From: Nitratireductor sp.
Lineage (GTDB): Bacteria > Pseudomonadota > Alphaproteobacteria > Rhizobiales > Rhizobiaceae
Assembly (NCBI GenBank): GCA_020441735.1
Contig: JAGRLQ010000008.1
Span: 7,569 to 20,708 of the forward strand
Reading direction: 5' to 3'
DNA: 13,140 bases
Shown: positions 5,652 to 13,140 of the stretch, piece after piece
How positions within the stretch are numbered: the first letter of the stretch is position 1
How the letters are laid out: each line of letters begins with the position of its first letter
Notes under the pieces: generated by a model
Told to the model about the DNA's origin: nothing
What the model saw: the letters and a program-made list of their open reading frames with translations, nothing else
Databases searched by the model: none
Position numbers and translations under genes: made by a program

Positions 5652-6767
5652 ATGTCCATTCTCAGCAAACTGACCCAAGGCGTGGCCGCTGCCGCGCTCG
5701 GTCTGGTGGCGATGACGCTGCCGCTTTCGGCGCTTGCCGAAACCAAGATACGCATCCAGTCGGTTATTCCCAACAGCGCGGACGAAGTCGTCATGCTGCA
5801 GGATTTTGCCGAAGACGTAAAACAGCTCACCCAGGGGGAGGTCGTCTTTGAAGTGCTCCCCGCCGGCGCTGTAGTCGGTGTTCAGGAAGTGATGGACGCT
5901 GTGGATGCCGGACTGGTTGAAGCAGGCTTTGCATGGACCCACTACTGGTCCGGCAAGCACCCCGCTGCCATGCTGTTCGGTTCGCCGGTGGCGGGCGCAG
6001 GTGTTGGCATCGACAACATCGCGTTCGTTTCCTGGTTCCAGTTCGGCGGCGGCAAGGAACTGTATGACCAGTTGTGGAAGGAGATGGGAGTCAATGTGAA
6101 GGGCTTCATGCTGCAGCCCGTCGGCCCAGAGGCGCTTGGCTGGTTCAAGGAGCCGATTGCTTCGATGGAAGACTTCCGCAAATACCGCTTCCGCACACCG
6201 CCGGGCATCCCGGGCCAGACCTACAAGGACATCGGTGTTGCCTCGGTCGCAATGGGTGGCGGGGACATCCTGCCCGCTCTTGAGAAGGGGACCATCGATG
6301 CGGCTGAGTGGTGCTGCCCGAAACCCGATTCCGTCTTCGGATTCCAGAAGGTGCTCAAGCACTACTATCTGCAGGGCTTGCACCAGGTGGTGGTCAACGC
6401 CGACCTCTACATCAATGGCGACGTCTACAACTCCCTGACGGATACCCAGAAGAAGGCCATTGAGGTTGCCGCAAACGCCTCGCTGTCGAAGGCCATGTCC
6501 TACCGTATTCTCGAAAACGGCAAGGCACTAGACAAGCTGGTCAACGAGGACGGCGTCATACTCCATGATACGCCTGCCGACTACTTCAAGGAGTACATGG
6601 ACGCTGCGCGCGCGGCACTGGAGAAGAACGCTGCTGAAAACGAGTTCTTCGCCAAGGTTTGGCAAAGCCAGAAGGACTTCGCCAAGCTTGCTGTGCCTTT
6701 CTGGGCCGGTGCGCAGACCTCCAATGCCAATCTTGGCAAGGCATATGCCGATTCTCTGAAGAACTGA
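5652..6767 (+). CDS. TRAP transporter substrate-binding protein (DctP family), probable DHPS binding
   Basis: The product is 371 residues. A clear signal peptide occupies residues 1-29, with probable cleavage after ALA and the mature protein beginning ETKIRIQ. The TRAP binding-protein core includes KYRFRTPPG, where Arg181 is the likely conserved arginine that grips the acid group of the ligand. GTIDAAEWCCP at 213-223 occupies the position where carboxylate-binding relatives typically have EWVGP. The protein delivers an organic acid from the periplasm to the two membrane subunits encoded next. The start is fixed by a strong GGAGGAG at 5641-5647. Being first in an operon with hpsN and suyAB, its ligand is most likely 2,3-dihydroxypropanesulfonate or sulfolactate, so Arg181 would bind a sulfonate. 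In related loci this transporter is called HpsKLM; the letter for each subunit is not assigned here. Confidence 0.93.
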   Translation: MSILSKLTQGVAAAALGLVAMTLPLSALAETKIRIQSVIPNSADEVVMLQDFAEDVKQLTQGEVVFEVLPAGAVVGVQEVMDAVDAGLVEAGFAWTHYWSGKHPAAMLFGSPVAGAGVGIDNIAFVSWFQFGGGKELYDQLWKEMGVNVKGFMLQPVGPEALGWFKEPIASMEDFRKYRFRTPPGIPGQTYKDIGVASVAMGGGDILPALEKGTIDAAEWCCPKPDSVFGFQKVLKHYYLQGLHQVVVNADLYINGDVYNSLTDTQKKAIEVAANASLSKAMSYRILENGKALDKLVNEDGVILHDTPADYFKEYMDAARAALEKNAAENEFFAKVWQSQKDFAKLAVPFWAGAQTSNANLGKAYADSLKN

Positions 6768-6782
6768 CCGGCATTTGACAAA

Positions 6783-6806
6783 GCCGTCCGCCTTCGGGCG
6801 GGCGGC
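6783..6806 (+). promoter_or_regulatory. Intercistronic GC-rich hairpin with UUCG tetraloop
   Basis: A 10-bp stem (6783-6792 with 6797-6806, one G-T pair) is closed by an exceptionally stable cUUCGg tetraloop, 15 bases after the stop of the binding-protein gene. No T-run follows, so it is more likely an mRNA 3'-end stabiliser or partial attenuator than a full terminator. Such structures commonly keep the abundant periplasmic protein in excess of the permeases. Confidence 0.75.
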
Positions 6807-6809
6807 ATG

Positions 6810-6839
6810 CTTCCACAACCGGCAACCTGCTTGTGGAAG
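6810..6839 (+). promoter_or_regulatory. Second intercistronic hairpin adjacent to the DctQ ribosome binding site
   Basis: A perfect 9-bp stem (CTTCCACAA 6810-6818 with TTGTGGAAG 6831-6839) has a 12-base loop. It ends a few bases before the GGGGAGG ribosome binding site (6845-6851) of the small permease gene. It could influence RNA processing or translation start. Confidence 0.7.
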
Positions 6840-6855
6840 GGCAAGGGGAGGAACC

Positions 6856-7467
6856 ATGGCCAACATACAAGACGATGCACTTGAAATCGGCGACGAGCTT
6901 CTGGCCGAGCGCCGGGGCGGGCCCGATGCGCGGCTGCCGGACGACATGAATCCGGTGCACAAGGTGATCATTCGGGTGATCGACACCATGTCGGACTGGA
7001 CGGGAAAAATCGTCTGTCTTCTCGTGGTACCGATCATGCTGGCGATGGTTTACGAAGTCGTGGCGCGCAAGATCTTCATCGCCCCCACGCTATGGGCCTT
7101 CGATATTTCCAGAATGCTTTACGGCATGTCGTTCATGCTGGGGGCCGCTTACGGCCTGATGCGCGGTCTGCATATCAGGGCCGACTTCCTCTATCGCGGC
7201 CTGAGCGAGCGAATGCAGGGCCGGATCGATCTCGTTCTCTATGTCCTGCTGTTCATGCCCTCCATGCTGTTCCTGCTGTATGCGGGTTACGAGTTTGCCC
7301 TGAAGTCGATCATGCAGGGTGAGCGGGCAGGCGACTCCACCTGGGCGCCCATCGTCTGGCCAGTCAAATCGGCACTGGCGGCCGGCGTGTTCATGCTGCT
7401 GGTTCAGGGCATCTCCGAGATTCTCAAGGCGTGGTACGCCGCAACGCGCGGAAAGTGGCCAGTCTGA
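6856..7467 (+). CDS. TRAP transporter small permease (DctQ family)
   Basis: The product is 203 residues. A roughly 35-residue hydrophilic N-terminal tail is followed by four hydrophobic segments, roughly at residues 50-70, 80-103, 125-147 and 168-192, the normal DctQ topology. The segment between the first two helices (VYEVVARKIF) and LRGLHIRADFL-like text (GLMRGLHIRADFLYRGL) are typical of the family. ATG 6856 is chosen over the in-frame ATG 6775 because GGGGAGG lies five bases upstream and the longer version would run through both hairpins and add an unlikely extension. The protein partners with the large permease encoded next, and the stop overlaps that start by one base (TGATG). Confidence 0.92.
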   Translation: MANIQDDALEIGDELLAERRGGPDARLPDDMNPVHKVIIRVIDTMSDWTGKIVCLLVVPIMLAMVYEVVARKIFIAPTLWAFDISRMLYGMSFMLGAAYGLMRGLHIRADFLYRGLSERMQGRIDLVLYVLLFMPSMLFLLYAGYEFALKSIMQGERAGDSTWAPIVWPVKSALAAGVFMLLVQGISEILKAWYAATRGKWPV

Positions 7468-8831
7468 TGATCGATATTGTTCAATCCCTCTTTGACCTGC
7501 TTCCAAACTATTCGCCGGAGACGATCGGCATTTTGATGATCGTGGCGATGCTGTTCGCGATTTTTGTCGGCTTTCCGATTTCCTTCACCCTGATTTTCCT
7601 CGGTGTGTTCTTCGGCGCATGGGGCTTCGGAATGAAGCTGACCATCTTCCTCATGAACCTGCAGATCTACGGTTCGATGATGGAACAGACGCTCGCCGCG
7701 GTGCCGCTGTTCGTTTTCATGGGCTTCATGATGGAGCAGGCGGGCCTGATGGAGCGCCTGTTCCAGGCTGTCCAGCTCATGCTCGCCCGCGTGAAAGGGT
7801 CTCTTTTCATTGCCGTTCTGTTCGTATCGGTGATTTTCGGGGCCGCCACCGGCATTGTCGGTGCCTCTGTGACGATCCTCGGCATCATGGCCGCCACGAC
7901 CATGAACAAGTCGGGTTATGATGTTCGTCTCGCCGCCGGAACCATCACGGCGGGCGGAACGCTCGGCATCCTCATTCCCCCATCCATCATGCTGGTGGTC
8001 ATGGGGCCGGTGCTGGAAATCCCGGTAACGGACCTTTTTGCCGCTGCGATCTTCCCCGGTATCCTGATGGCGGTTCTCTACCTGATCTATTCTGTAGGCC
8101 GCTGCTGGCTGAACCCGGCACTCGGACCGGCACTGCCGGAGGAGATGATCCCCGACAGCCGGGCCCATGTCTGGCGCGAATTCATGCTCGGCCTCGTTCC
8201 GCCGTCCATCCTGATCGCCTTTGCCATGGGCTCAATCCTGCTCGGCTGGGCAACCCCGACAGAGGGTGCCGGCATGGGGGCGTTCGGTTCGATCCTGCTC
8301 TGCATCGGCTACCGCAAGTTCACGCTGGCCAAGACCTATTCAGCACTGATCAAGACGCTGGAGATCTCGGTTCTGATCCTCTTCCTTGTGGCGGCATCCA
8401 ACTTCTTCGGCGCGGTCTTCTCCCGCCTCGGCACGCCGCAAATGATCACCGAAGTGCTGCTTGGTTTCGATCTGGGTGCAAGCTGGATCATCCTCATGAT
8501 CCTGGCGCTTGTGTTCATTCTCGGCTGGCCGCTCGAATGGGTGCCCATTGTACTGATCATTCTGCCGATCCTCACACCCGTGCTGCTGGAACTCGGCGTC
8601 GACATGGTCTGGTTCGCCATTCTGGTCGCGGTCTGTTTGCAAACCGCATGGCTCAGTCCGCCGGTCGCCTTGTCGGCCTATTTCCTCAAGGGCGTTGTGC
8701 CTGAATGGGACCTCAAGGACATCTATTTCGGCATGATGCAGTTCATGGTCATTCAGCTCATCGGGCTATTGCTGGTCTTCCTTTTCCCGGCCATCGCCAC
8801 CTGGCTGCCAGCTTATCTCTATTCAAACTGA
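7467..8831 (+). CDS. TRAP transporter large permease (DctM family)
   Basis: The product is 454 residues, almost entirely hydrophobic with about 11-12 membrane segments. This is the sodium-coupled transport channel of the TRAP system. Family features include MGFMMEQAGLMERLF in the first third, GAATGIVGASVTILG and GTLGILIPPSIMLVV in the central region, and WATPTEGAGMGAFG after the midpoint. ATG 7467 shares a base with the preceding stop (TGATG), so translation is coupled; an upstream in-frame GTG at 7431 would overlap the small permease by 37 bases and lacks a better ribosome binding site. With the two preceding genes it forms a complete importer for the sulfonate handled by the downstream enzymes. 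Confidence 0.94.
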   Translation: MIDIVQSLFDLLPNYSPETIGILMIVAMLFAIFVGFPISFTLIFLGVFFGAWGFGMKLTIFLMNLQIYGSMMEQTLAAVPLFVFMGFMMEQAGLMERLFQAVQLMLARVKGSLFIAVLFVSVIFGAATGIVGASVTILGIMAATTMNKSGYDVRLAAGTITAGGTLGILIPPSIMLVVMGPVLEIPVTDLFAAAIFPGILMAVLYLIYSVGRCWLNPALGPALPEEMIPDSRAHVWREFMLGLVPPSILIAFAMGSILLGWATPTEGAGMGAFGSILLCIGYRKFTLAKTYSALIKTLEISVLILFLVAASNFFGAVFSRLGTPQMITEVLLGFDLGASWIILMILALVFILGWPLEWVPIVLIILPILTPVLLELGVDMVWFAILVAVCLQTAWLSPPVALSAYFLKGVVPEWDLKDIYFGMMQFMVIQLIGLLLVFLFPAIATWLPAYLYSN

Positions 8832-8846
8832 TAATAAGGAAACACC

Positions 8847-10154
8847 GTGTCGCGTATCTATCTGAAGAAAGCGGAACGCACATCGCAGACCGACTCCGGC
8901 GAGACCCGGCAGACTGTACAGGCCATCCTGGACGACATCGAGGCCCGGGGCGATGCCGGTGCGCTGGAATATGCGAAGAAGTTCGACAATTATACTGGCA
9001 ACATCGTTCTTTCCCGAGAGGAAATCGATGCATCCCACGCCAAGGTGCCCGAACAGCTCAAGCGCGACATCCAGTTCGCCCATGCCAATGTCCGAAGGTT
9101 TGCGGAAGCCCAGAAGGAAACCCTGAAGGACATCGAGGTTGAGATCATTCCCGGCCTCATCGCAGGGCAGAAGAGCATCCCGGTTCGCGCCGCAGGCTGC
9201 TACATCCCCGGCGGGCGATATAGCCATATTGCATCGGCGATCATGACGGTCACGACCGCCAGAGTGGCGGGATGCGGCAGCATTGTTGCCTGTTCGCCGC
9301 CAAGGCCGGACACCGGTATTGCTCCGGCCATCATCTATGCCGCTGACCTTTGTGGAGCAGACACCATCCTCGCCATGGGTGGCGTGCAGGGCATTGCCGC
9401 CATGGCGTTCGGCCTGTTCGGCCTACCCGAGGCGGATATTCTGGTAGGGCCGGGCAACCAGTTTGTCGCAGAGGCCAAGCGAATTCTATATGGCCGTGTC
9501 GGCATCGACATGTTTGCGGGTCCGACCGACAGCCTGATCCTTGCGGACGGCAGTGCGGATGCCGAGATCGTTGCTGCCGATCTCGTGGGGCAGGCCGAGC
9601 ACGGCTACAATTCACCTGTCTGGCTCGTCACCGACAATGAGGCTTTGGCGAAAAAGGTCATGGACCTCGTTCCCGGCCTGATTGCCGACCTGCCAGAACT
9701 CAATGGCAAGAATGCCGAGGCGGCCTGGCGTGATTATGCCGAGGTAATCCTCTGCGAGGACCGCGAGTCGATGGCGCAGACCGCAGACGACTATGCGCCG
9801 GAGCATCTGACGGTTCAGGCAGATGATCTCGACTGGTGGCTCAACCGGCTTCAGTGTTACGGCTCGCTGTTTCTGGGTGAGGAAACGACGGTTGCCTTTG
9901 GCGACAAGGCGGCCGGTCCCAATCATGTGCTGCCGACCTCGAGAGCTGCCAGCTACACCGGTGGCCTGTCGGTGCACAAATACATGAAGATTGTCACCTG
10001 GCAGCGCTCGACCCGTGAGGGGGCAAAGCCGGTCGCCGAAGCAACGGCGCGGATTTCCCGGCTCGAAGGCATGGAAGGGCATGCGAGGACTGCAGACATA
10101 AGGCTTCGCAAATACTTCCCGGACGAAACCTTCGATCTGACCGCAGGGGGCTGA
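8847..10154 (+). CDS. hpsN: Sulfopropanediol 3-dehydrogenase (HisD-like)
   Basis: The product is 435 residues, of the histidinol dehydrogenase fold. It probably oxidises (R)-2,3-dihydroxypropane-1-sulfonate to (R)-sulfolactate with two NAD+, by the same two-step alcohol-to-acid chemistry as HisD. Zinc ligands Gln249, His252, Asp353 and His412 and the catalytic Glu319-His320 pair are all present. Their spacing matches E. coli HisD exactly between the catalytic pair and the last two ligands, and closely elsewhere. VGPGNQFVAEAKR (200-212) is the nucleotide-site signature. There are no other histidine genes nearby, while a TRAP importer and suyAB flank it, so a catabolic HpsN is far more likely than a biosynthetic HisD. 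The start is GTG with AAGGA at 8836-8840. Confidence 0.88.
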   Translation: MSRIYLKKAERTSQTDSGETRQTVQAILDDIEARGDAGALEYAKKFDNYTGNIVLSREEIDASHAKVPEQLKRDIQFAHANVRRFAEAQKETLKDIEVEIIPGLIAGQKSIPVRAAGCYIPGGRYSHIASAIMTVTTARVAGCGSIVACSPPRPDTGIAPAIIYAADLCGADTILAMGGVQGIAAMAFGLFGLPEADILVGPGNQFVAEAKRILYGRVGIDMFAGPTDSLILADGSADAEIVAADLVGQAEHGYNSPVWLVTDNEALAKKVMDLVPGLIADLPELNGKNAEAAWRDYAEVILCEDRESMAQTADDYAPEHLTVQADDLDWWLNRLQCYGSLFLGEETTVAFGDKAAGPNHVLPTSRAASYTGGLSVHKYMKIVTWQRSTREGAKPVAEATARISRLEGMEGHARTADIRLRKYFPDETFDLTAGG

Positions 10155-10164
10155 GCAGACCGCA

Positions 10165-10923
10165 ATGAACCCCGCTGCCCTTTTCAGCCTTGAAGGAAAG
10201 GTTGCCTGCGTCACCGGCGCCAGTTCCGGCCTCGGAAGCCGGACAGCCGATGTCCTGCTTGCTGCCGGCGCCAGCGTGGTTGGTGTCGCTCGGCGGCAGG
10301 ATCTGCTTTCCGAATGGGTCGAGCAGGCAGGCAAGAAGGCTGCCGCGGTAATGGGAGATCTGTCACAGCGCGATGCAGTCGAACAGATCGCGTCAGAAGT
10401 GGCGCTGCCCTTTGGTGCACCGGACATTCTGGTCAACGCGGCAGGCATCAACACCCGCGAACCGGCTGATGCTGTCAGTGCGGAGGGCTGGGACAAAACC
10501 CTCGAACTCAATCTCTCCGCGCCTTTCTTTCTGGCACAGAAACTGGTTCCGGCAATGCGGCAGAAAGGCTGGGGCAGGGTCGTCAATTTCGCTTCGCTGC
10601 AGACCTTCCGGGCGTTTTCAGGCGGCATCGCCTATGGCGCCTCCAAAGGGGGCATCGCGCAGCTGACCCGGGCGATGGCGGAAGCCTGGTCGCAACACGG
10701 CATCAACTGCAATGCGATCGGTCCCGGCTTCTTCAGGACCGAACTCACCGCCCCGGTATTTGCCGATCCCGAACTGGAGCGCGCCAACGCCGCCAGAACC
10801 TGTATCGGCCGCAATGGCGAACTTTCAGACATCGACGGACCCATGCTCTTTCTGTGTTCGCCTGCCAGCGATTATGTCACCGGACAGGTGCTGATGGTGG
10901 ATGGGGGGTTCACGGCGAAATGA
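10165..10923 (+). CDS. hpsO: SDR oxidoreductase, probable DHPS 2-dehydrogenase (HpsO-like)
   Basis: The product is 252 residues, classical short-chain dehydrogenase length. It carries TGASSGLG (17-24) for NAD(P) binding, NAAG (91-94), Asn116, Ser144, and the YxxxK pair Tyr157/Lys161, so the catalytic tetrad is complete. The C-terminus ends with the typical VTGQVLMVDGGF. Family alone does not give the substrate; the role comes from its position directly after hpsN and before a zinc dehydrogenase and suyA. In DHPS degradation two C2 dehydrogenases, HpsO and HpsP, are thought to convert the S enantiomer to the R form via a keto intermediate. The alternative is a sulfolactate dehydrogenase. The symbol is assigned by family and gene order. 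The ribosome binding site is weak, 10 bases after the hpsN stop. Confidence 0.75.
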   Translation: MNPAALFSLEGKVACVTGASSGLGSRTADVLLAAGASVVGVARRQDLLSEWVEQAGKKAAAVMGDLSQRDAVEQIASEVALPFGAPDILVNAAGINTREPADAVSAEGWDKTLELNLSAPFFLAQKLVPAMRQKGWGRVVNFASLQTFRAFSGGIAYGASKGGIAQLTRAMAEAWSQHGINCNAIGPGFFRTELTAPVFADPELERANAARTCIGRNGELSDIDGPMLFLCSPASDYVTGQVLMVDGGFTAK

Positions 10924-11915
10924 AGGCGCTGGTCTACACCGGAAAACAGCAACTGGAATATCGCGACGCGGATGATCCTTCGCCGCAGGGCGATGACTGC
11001 CTGATCCGTGTTGCGAGTGTCGGCATTTGCGGCTCCGACATGCATGCCTATCTGGGCCATGATGAACGAAGGCCGGCCCCGCTGATTCTGGGCCATGAGG
11101 CGGCAGGTGTGGTTGTTTCAGGTCCGGGCGAGGGCAGGCGGGTCACGGCAAATCCGCTGGTAAGCTGCATGCGCTGTGCTGCCTGCGCAAGCGGCCGGGA
11201 GAACCTCTGCCCTGACAGGCAGATCATCTCCATGCCACCGCGGCAGGGCGCGTTTGCAGAATATGTCTGCCTGCCGGAACGCAATCTCGTGGAAATTCCC
11301 GACGGCTTTGAAGAGGACAAGGCGGCGCTGGCTGAGCCGCTTGCCTGCGGATGGCACGCCGTCAGACTTGCAGCCGATGCACTCCATCAGCCCGCAACCG
11401 AATGCACGGCTCTGGTGGTGGGCGGCGGCGCCATTGGTGTGGGTGCTGCATTGAGCCTGCAGGCAAAGGGATTTGCCTCTGTAACGGTTGCAGAAGCCCA
11501 TGAAGGGCGCAGGGATTTCGCCCGCCACAGGATTTCACTCAACGCCGTCCATCCCGACGCGCTTGAAGGCAGCCAGTTCGATCTGGTGATCGACGCGGTC
11601 GGATTGGCAGCGACCCGCAAGGCTGCCTCCAGTCTTGTTAAGCCGGGCGGCGTGATTGTTCACATCGGACTGGGGGAGGCGGAAGGCGGCCTCGATATCC
11701 GCCGCATGACGCTTCAGGAAATAACCTTCATCGGAACCTACACCTACACGATGCAGGATTTCCGCGACACGGCCCAGGCCATGTTCGATGGCCGGTTGGG
11801 CCCGCTCGACTGGTGCGAATTCCGGCCGCTGTCGCAGGGAGGCGAGGCCTTCGCCGACCTTCACCATGGCAGGGTCAACGCGCCCAAAATCATTCTCAAT
11901 CCGGATCACGCTTGA
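10920..11915 (+). CDS. hpsP: Zinc-dependent alcohol dehydrogenase, probable DHPS 2-dehydrogenase (HpsP-like)
   Basis: The product is 331 residues, of the medium-chain dehydrogenase family. The catalytic zinc site is Cys37, His59, Glu60 with Glu139 in AEPLACGWHA. A structural zinc site is complete: Cys83, Cys86, Cys89, Cys97. The nucleotide fold has GGGAIGVG at 168-175. ATG 10920 overlaps the SDR stop (ATGA) and gives the standard N-terminus MKALVYTG; a longer in-frame version from 10854 would duplicate coding of the SDR end and is rejected. It pairs with the SDR: two dehydrogenases of opposite stereopreference acting at the same carbon would together epimerise DHPS so that both enantiomers reach HpsN. 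Family assignment is firm, substrate inferred from the cluster. Confidence 0.77.
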   Translation: MKALVYTGKQQLEYRDADDPSPQGDDCLIRVASVGICGSDMHAYLGHDERRPAPLILGHEAAGVVVSGPGEGRRVTANPLVSCMRCAACASGRENLCPDRQIISMPPRQGAFAEYVCLPERNLVEIPDGFEEDKAALAEPLACGWHAVRLAADALHQPATECTALVVGGGAIGVGAALSLQAKGFASVTVAEAHEGRRDFARHRISLNAVHPDALEGSQFDLVIDAVGLAATRKAASSLVKPGGVIVHIGLGEAEGGLDIRRMTLQEITFIGTYTYTMQDFRDTAQAMFDGRLGPLDWCEFRPLSQGGEAFADLHHGRVNAPKIILNPDHA

Positions 11916-11926
11916 AAGGATCGATC

Positions 11927-12217
11927 ATGGCAGAAATTCCCCACCTGCTTGTCCACGAACATGCCGACAATGTCGGTGTGGTTGTGGTCGAAGGACTTAC
12001 CTCCGGCACCGACATGCTGTGCTGTGTTACCCACGACAATTCGACCTTCCGCCTGACTGCGCAAGCTGATGTCCCCATCGGCCACAAGGTTGCGCTCAAG
12101 GACATCGGTTCGGGCGATACCGCGATCAAGTACGGCGAGGATATCGGCAAGTTCGTGGCCGACGTCGAAAAGGGCGGTCATGTCCACGTCCACAACCTGA
12201 AAACAAAGCGCTGGTAA
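11927..12217 (+). CDS. suyA: (R)-sulfolactate sulfo-lyase small subunit
   Basis: The product is 96 residues, forming one SAF-type domain, as in the small half of altronate dehydratase relatives. It begins with LLVHEHADNVGVVVVEGL (about 6-23) and continues with AQADVPIGHKVALKDI, the normal SAF layout. With SuyB it splits (R)-sulfolactate into pyruvate and bisulfite in the cytoplasm, the desulfonation step of the pathway. AAGGA at 11916-11920 fixes ATG 11927, 11 bases after the dehydrogenase stop, so it lies in the same operon. An in-frame upstream ATG at 11813 would overlap the previous gene by more than 100 bases and is rejected. Confidence 0.9.
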   Translation: MAEIPHLLVHEHADNVGVVVVEGLTSGTDMLCCVTHDNSTFRLTAQADVPIGHKVALKDIGSGDTAIKYGEDIGKFVADVEKGGHVHVHNLKTKRW

Positions 12218-12236
12218 GCGAGCCGGGAGCAAGACA

Positions 12237-13140
12237 ATGGCATCGAAATACGCAAACATGACCTTCATGGGCTACCGGCGCGAAAACGGTCGCGTTGGGG
12301 TCCGAAATCACGTCATCATCCTGCCGGTGGATGACATCTCAAATGCTGCCTGCGAAGCGGTAGCCAACAACGTAAAGGGGACGCTTGCCCTGCCGCACGC
12401 TTACGGCCGGCTACAATTCGGCGAGGACCTGGAAACGCATTTCCGCACGATGATCGGCACGGGTGCAAACCCCAACGTGCATTCTGTGGTGGTGATTGGT
12501 ATCGAGCCGGACTGGACCAAGCGCATCGCAGACGGCATCCGTGAAACCGGCAAGGAGGTCGCGGAATTCTCCATCGAGCAGAAGGGAGATTTTGAAACCA
12601 TTCGCGCGGCAAGCTGGGCTGCCAAGGATTTCGTCCACAAGGCCACCGAAATGCAGCGCGAGGAATGTTCGATCTCCGAGTTGTGGGTCTCGACCAAATG
12701 CGGTGAGAGTGACACCACGACCGGCCTTGGCTCCTGCCCGACCGTGGGCAACATGTATGACAAGCTCCTGCCCGAAGGCATCACCGGCTTTTTCGGGGAA
12801 ACATCGGAGATCACCGGGGCCGAGCATATCTGCCAGAAACGTGCCATCAACGAAGAAGTGGGCGAGCGCTGGTACAAGATGTGGAAGGCCTATCAGGATG
12901 AGGTGATTTTTGCCCATCAGACCGACGATCTTTCCGACAGCCAGCCGACCAAAGGCAATATCCTGGGCGGCCTGACCACGATTGAGGAAAAGGCACTGGG
13001 CAACCTCGAAAAAATCGGGCGCACATCGCAGTACATCGATATCCTCGAACCGGCAGAACAGCCCAAATCGGGCAACGGGCTCTACTTCATGGATTCTTCT
13101 TCGGCCGCTGCAGAATGCGTGACCCTGATGGCTGCCGGCG
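12237..13140 (+). CDS. suyB: (R)-sulfolactate sulfo-lyase large subunit, 3' end missing
   Basis: The frame is open from ATG 12237 to the right window edge, giving 301 residues; the full protein should be roughly 80-100 residues longer. It belongs to the UxaA/altronate dehydratase-type lyase family. Features are GYRRENGRVGVRNHVIILP (about 12-30), a central STKCGESDTTTGLGSCPTVG (about 156-175), and further cysteines that may help hold a metal or Fe-S centre as in relatives. GGGAG at 12225-12229 is the ribosome binding site, 19 bases after the suyA stop. It forms the catalytic complex with SuyA that releases sulfite from sulfolactate. No frameshift or stop is seen in the visible part. Confidence 0.93.
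   Translation, partial: MASKYANMTFMGYRRENGRVGVRNHVIILPVDDISNAACEAVANNVKGTLALPHAYGRLQFGEDLETHFRTMIGTGANPNVHSVVVIGIEPDWTKRIADGIRETGKEVAEFSIEQKGDFETIRAASWAAKDFVHKATEMQREECSISELWVSTKCGESDTTTGLGSCPTVGNMYDKLLPEGITGFFGETSEITGAEHICQKRAINEEVGERWYKMWKAYQDEVIFAHQTDDLSDSQPTKGNILGGLTTIEEKALGNLEKIGRTSQYIDILEPAEQPKSGNGLYFMDSSSAAAECVTLMAAG

Noticed and set aside
5472..6383. 303-residue antisense open frame over the TRAP binding-protein gene and its leader
   Set aside because: It runs through the terminator and the strong ribosome binding site of the real gene and has no domain signature.
7404..8168. 254-residue antisense open frame over the large permease gene
   Set aside because: Its His/Asp/Arg-rich translation is the usual shadow of a hydrophobic membrane protein gene.
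8847..10154. Biosynthetic histidinol dehydrogenase (hisD)
   Set aside because: All HisD catalytic residues are present, but there are no histidine genes nearby, and the TRAP importer and suyAB context point to HpsN.
9612..10628. 338-residue antisense open frame across hpsN and the SDR gene
   Set aside because: It spans two well-supported genes and their junction, and its translation resembles no protein family.

Overview
The window is about 13 kb of fairly GC-rich DNA with dense operons, ATGA/TGATG stop-start overlaps and TRAP transporters. This suggests an alphaproteobacterium, most likely a marine or otherwise sulfonate-exposed Hyphomicrobiales- or Rhodobacterales-type organism. That is an inference from gene content and style; there is no marker gene here. 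Every stretch over 300 bases contains a gene.

Left region (1-2326). The window opens inside a small Lys/His-rich protein with four perfect KKGS repeats, closed by a strong hairpin terminator. After it come two overlapping genes. The first encodes a 501-residue protein joining an N-terminal CxxCxxCC (YkgJ-type) cysteine cluster to a C-terminal HPr-kinase-like P-loop domain. The second encodes a 100-residue PqqD-type peptide-binding protein. This pair has the look of a peptide or protein modification system with no obvious substrate, and it is the least explained part of the window.

Middle region (2327-5492). A leftward IclR-type regulator is divergent from a GMC flavoprotein dehydrogenase, which overlaps a TerC-family membrane protein. 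The gap between regulator and dehydrogenase carries two small A-centred palindromes that are candidate operators. The terC gene is followed by a nested hairpin terminator.

Right region (5578-13140, continuing beyond the window). This is a rightward operon: TRAP substrate-binding protein, small permease and large permease, then hpsN, an SDR (hpsO-like), a zinc alcohol dehydrogenase (hpsP-like), suyA and the start of suyB. The order and families match the known catabolic route for 2,3-dihydroxypropane-1-sulfonate (DHPS). In that route DHPS is imported by TRAP, HpsO/HpsP interconvert its C2 stereoisomers through a keto intermediate, HpsN oxidises (R)-DHPS to (R)-sulfolactate, and SuyAB splits sulfolactate to pyruvate and sulfite. 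No sulfite exporter or oxidase of a standard type is visible. The TerC protein and the GMC dehydrogenase beside the cluster are therefore the most interesting possible additions to the pathway. Two tandem hairpins between the binding-protein and permease genes probably set their expression ratio.
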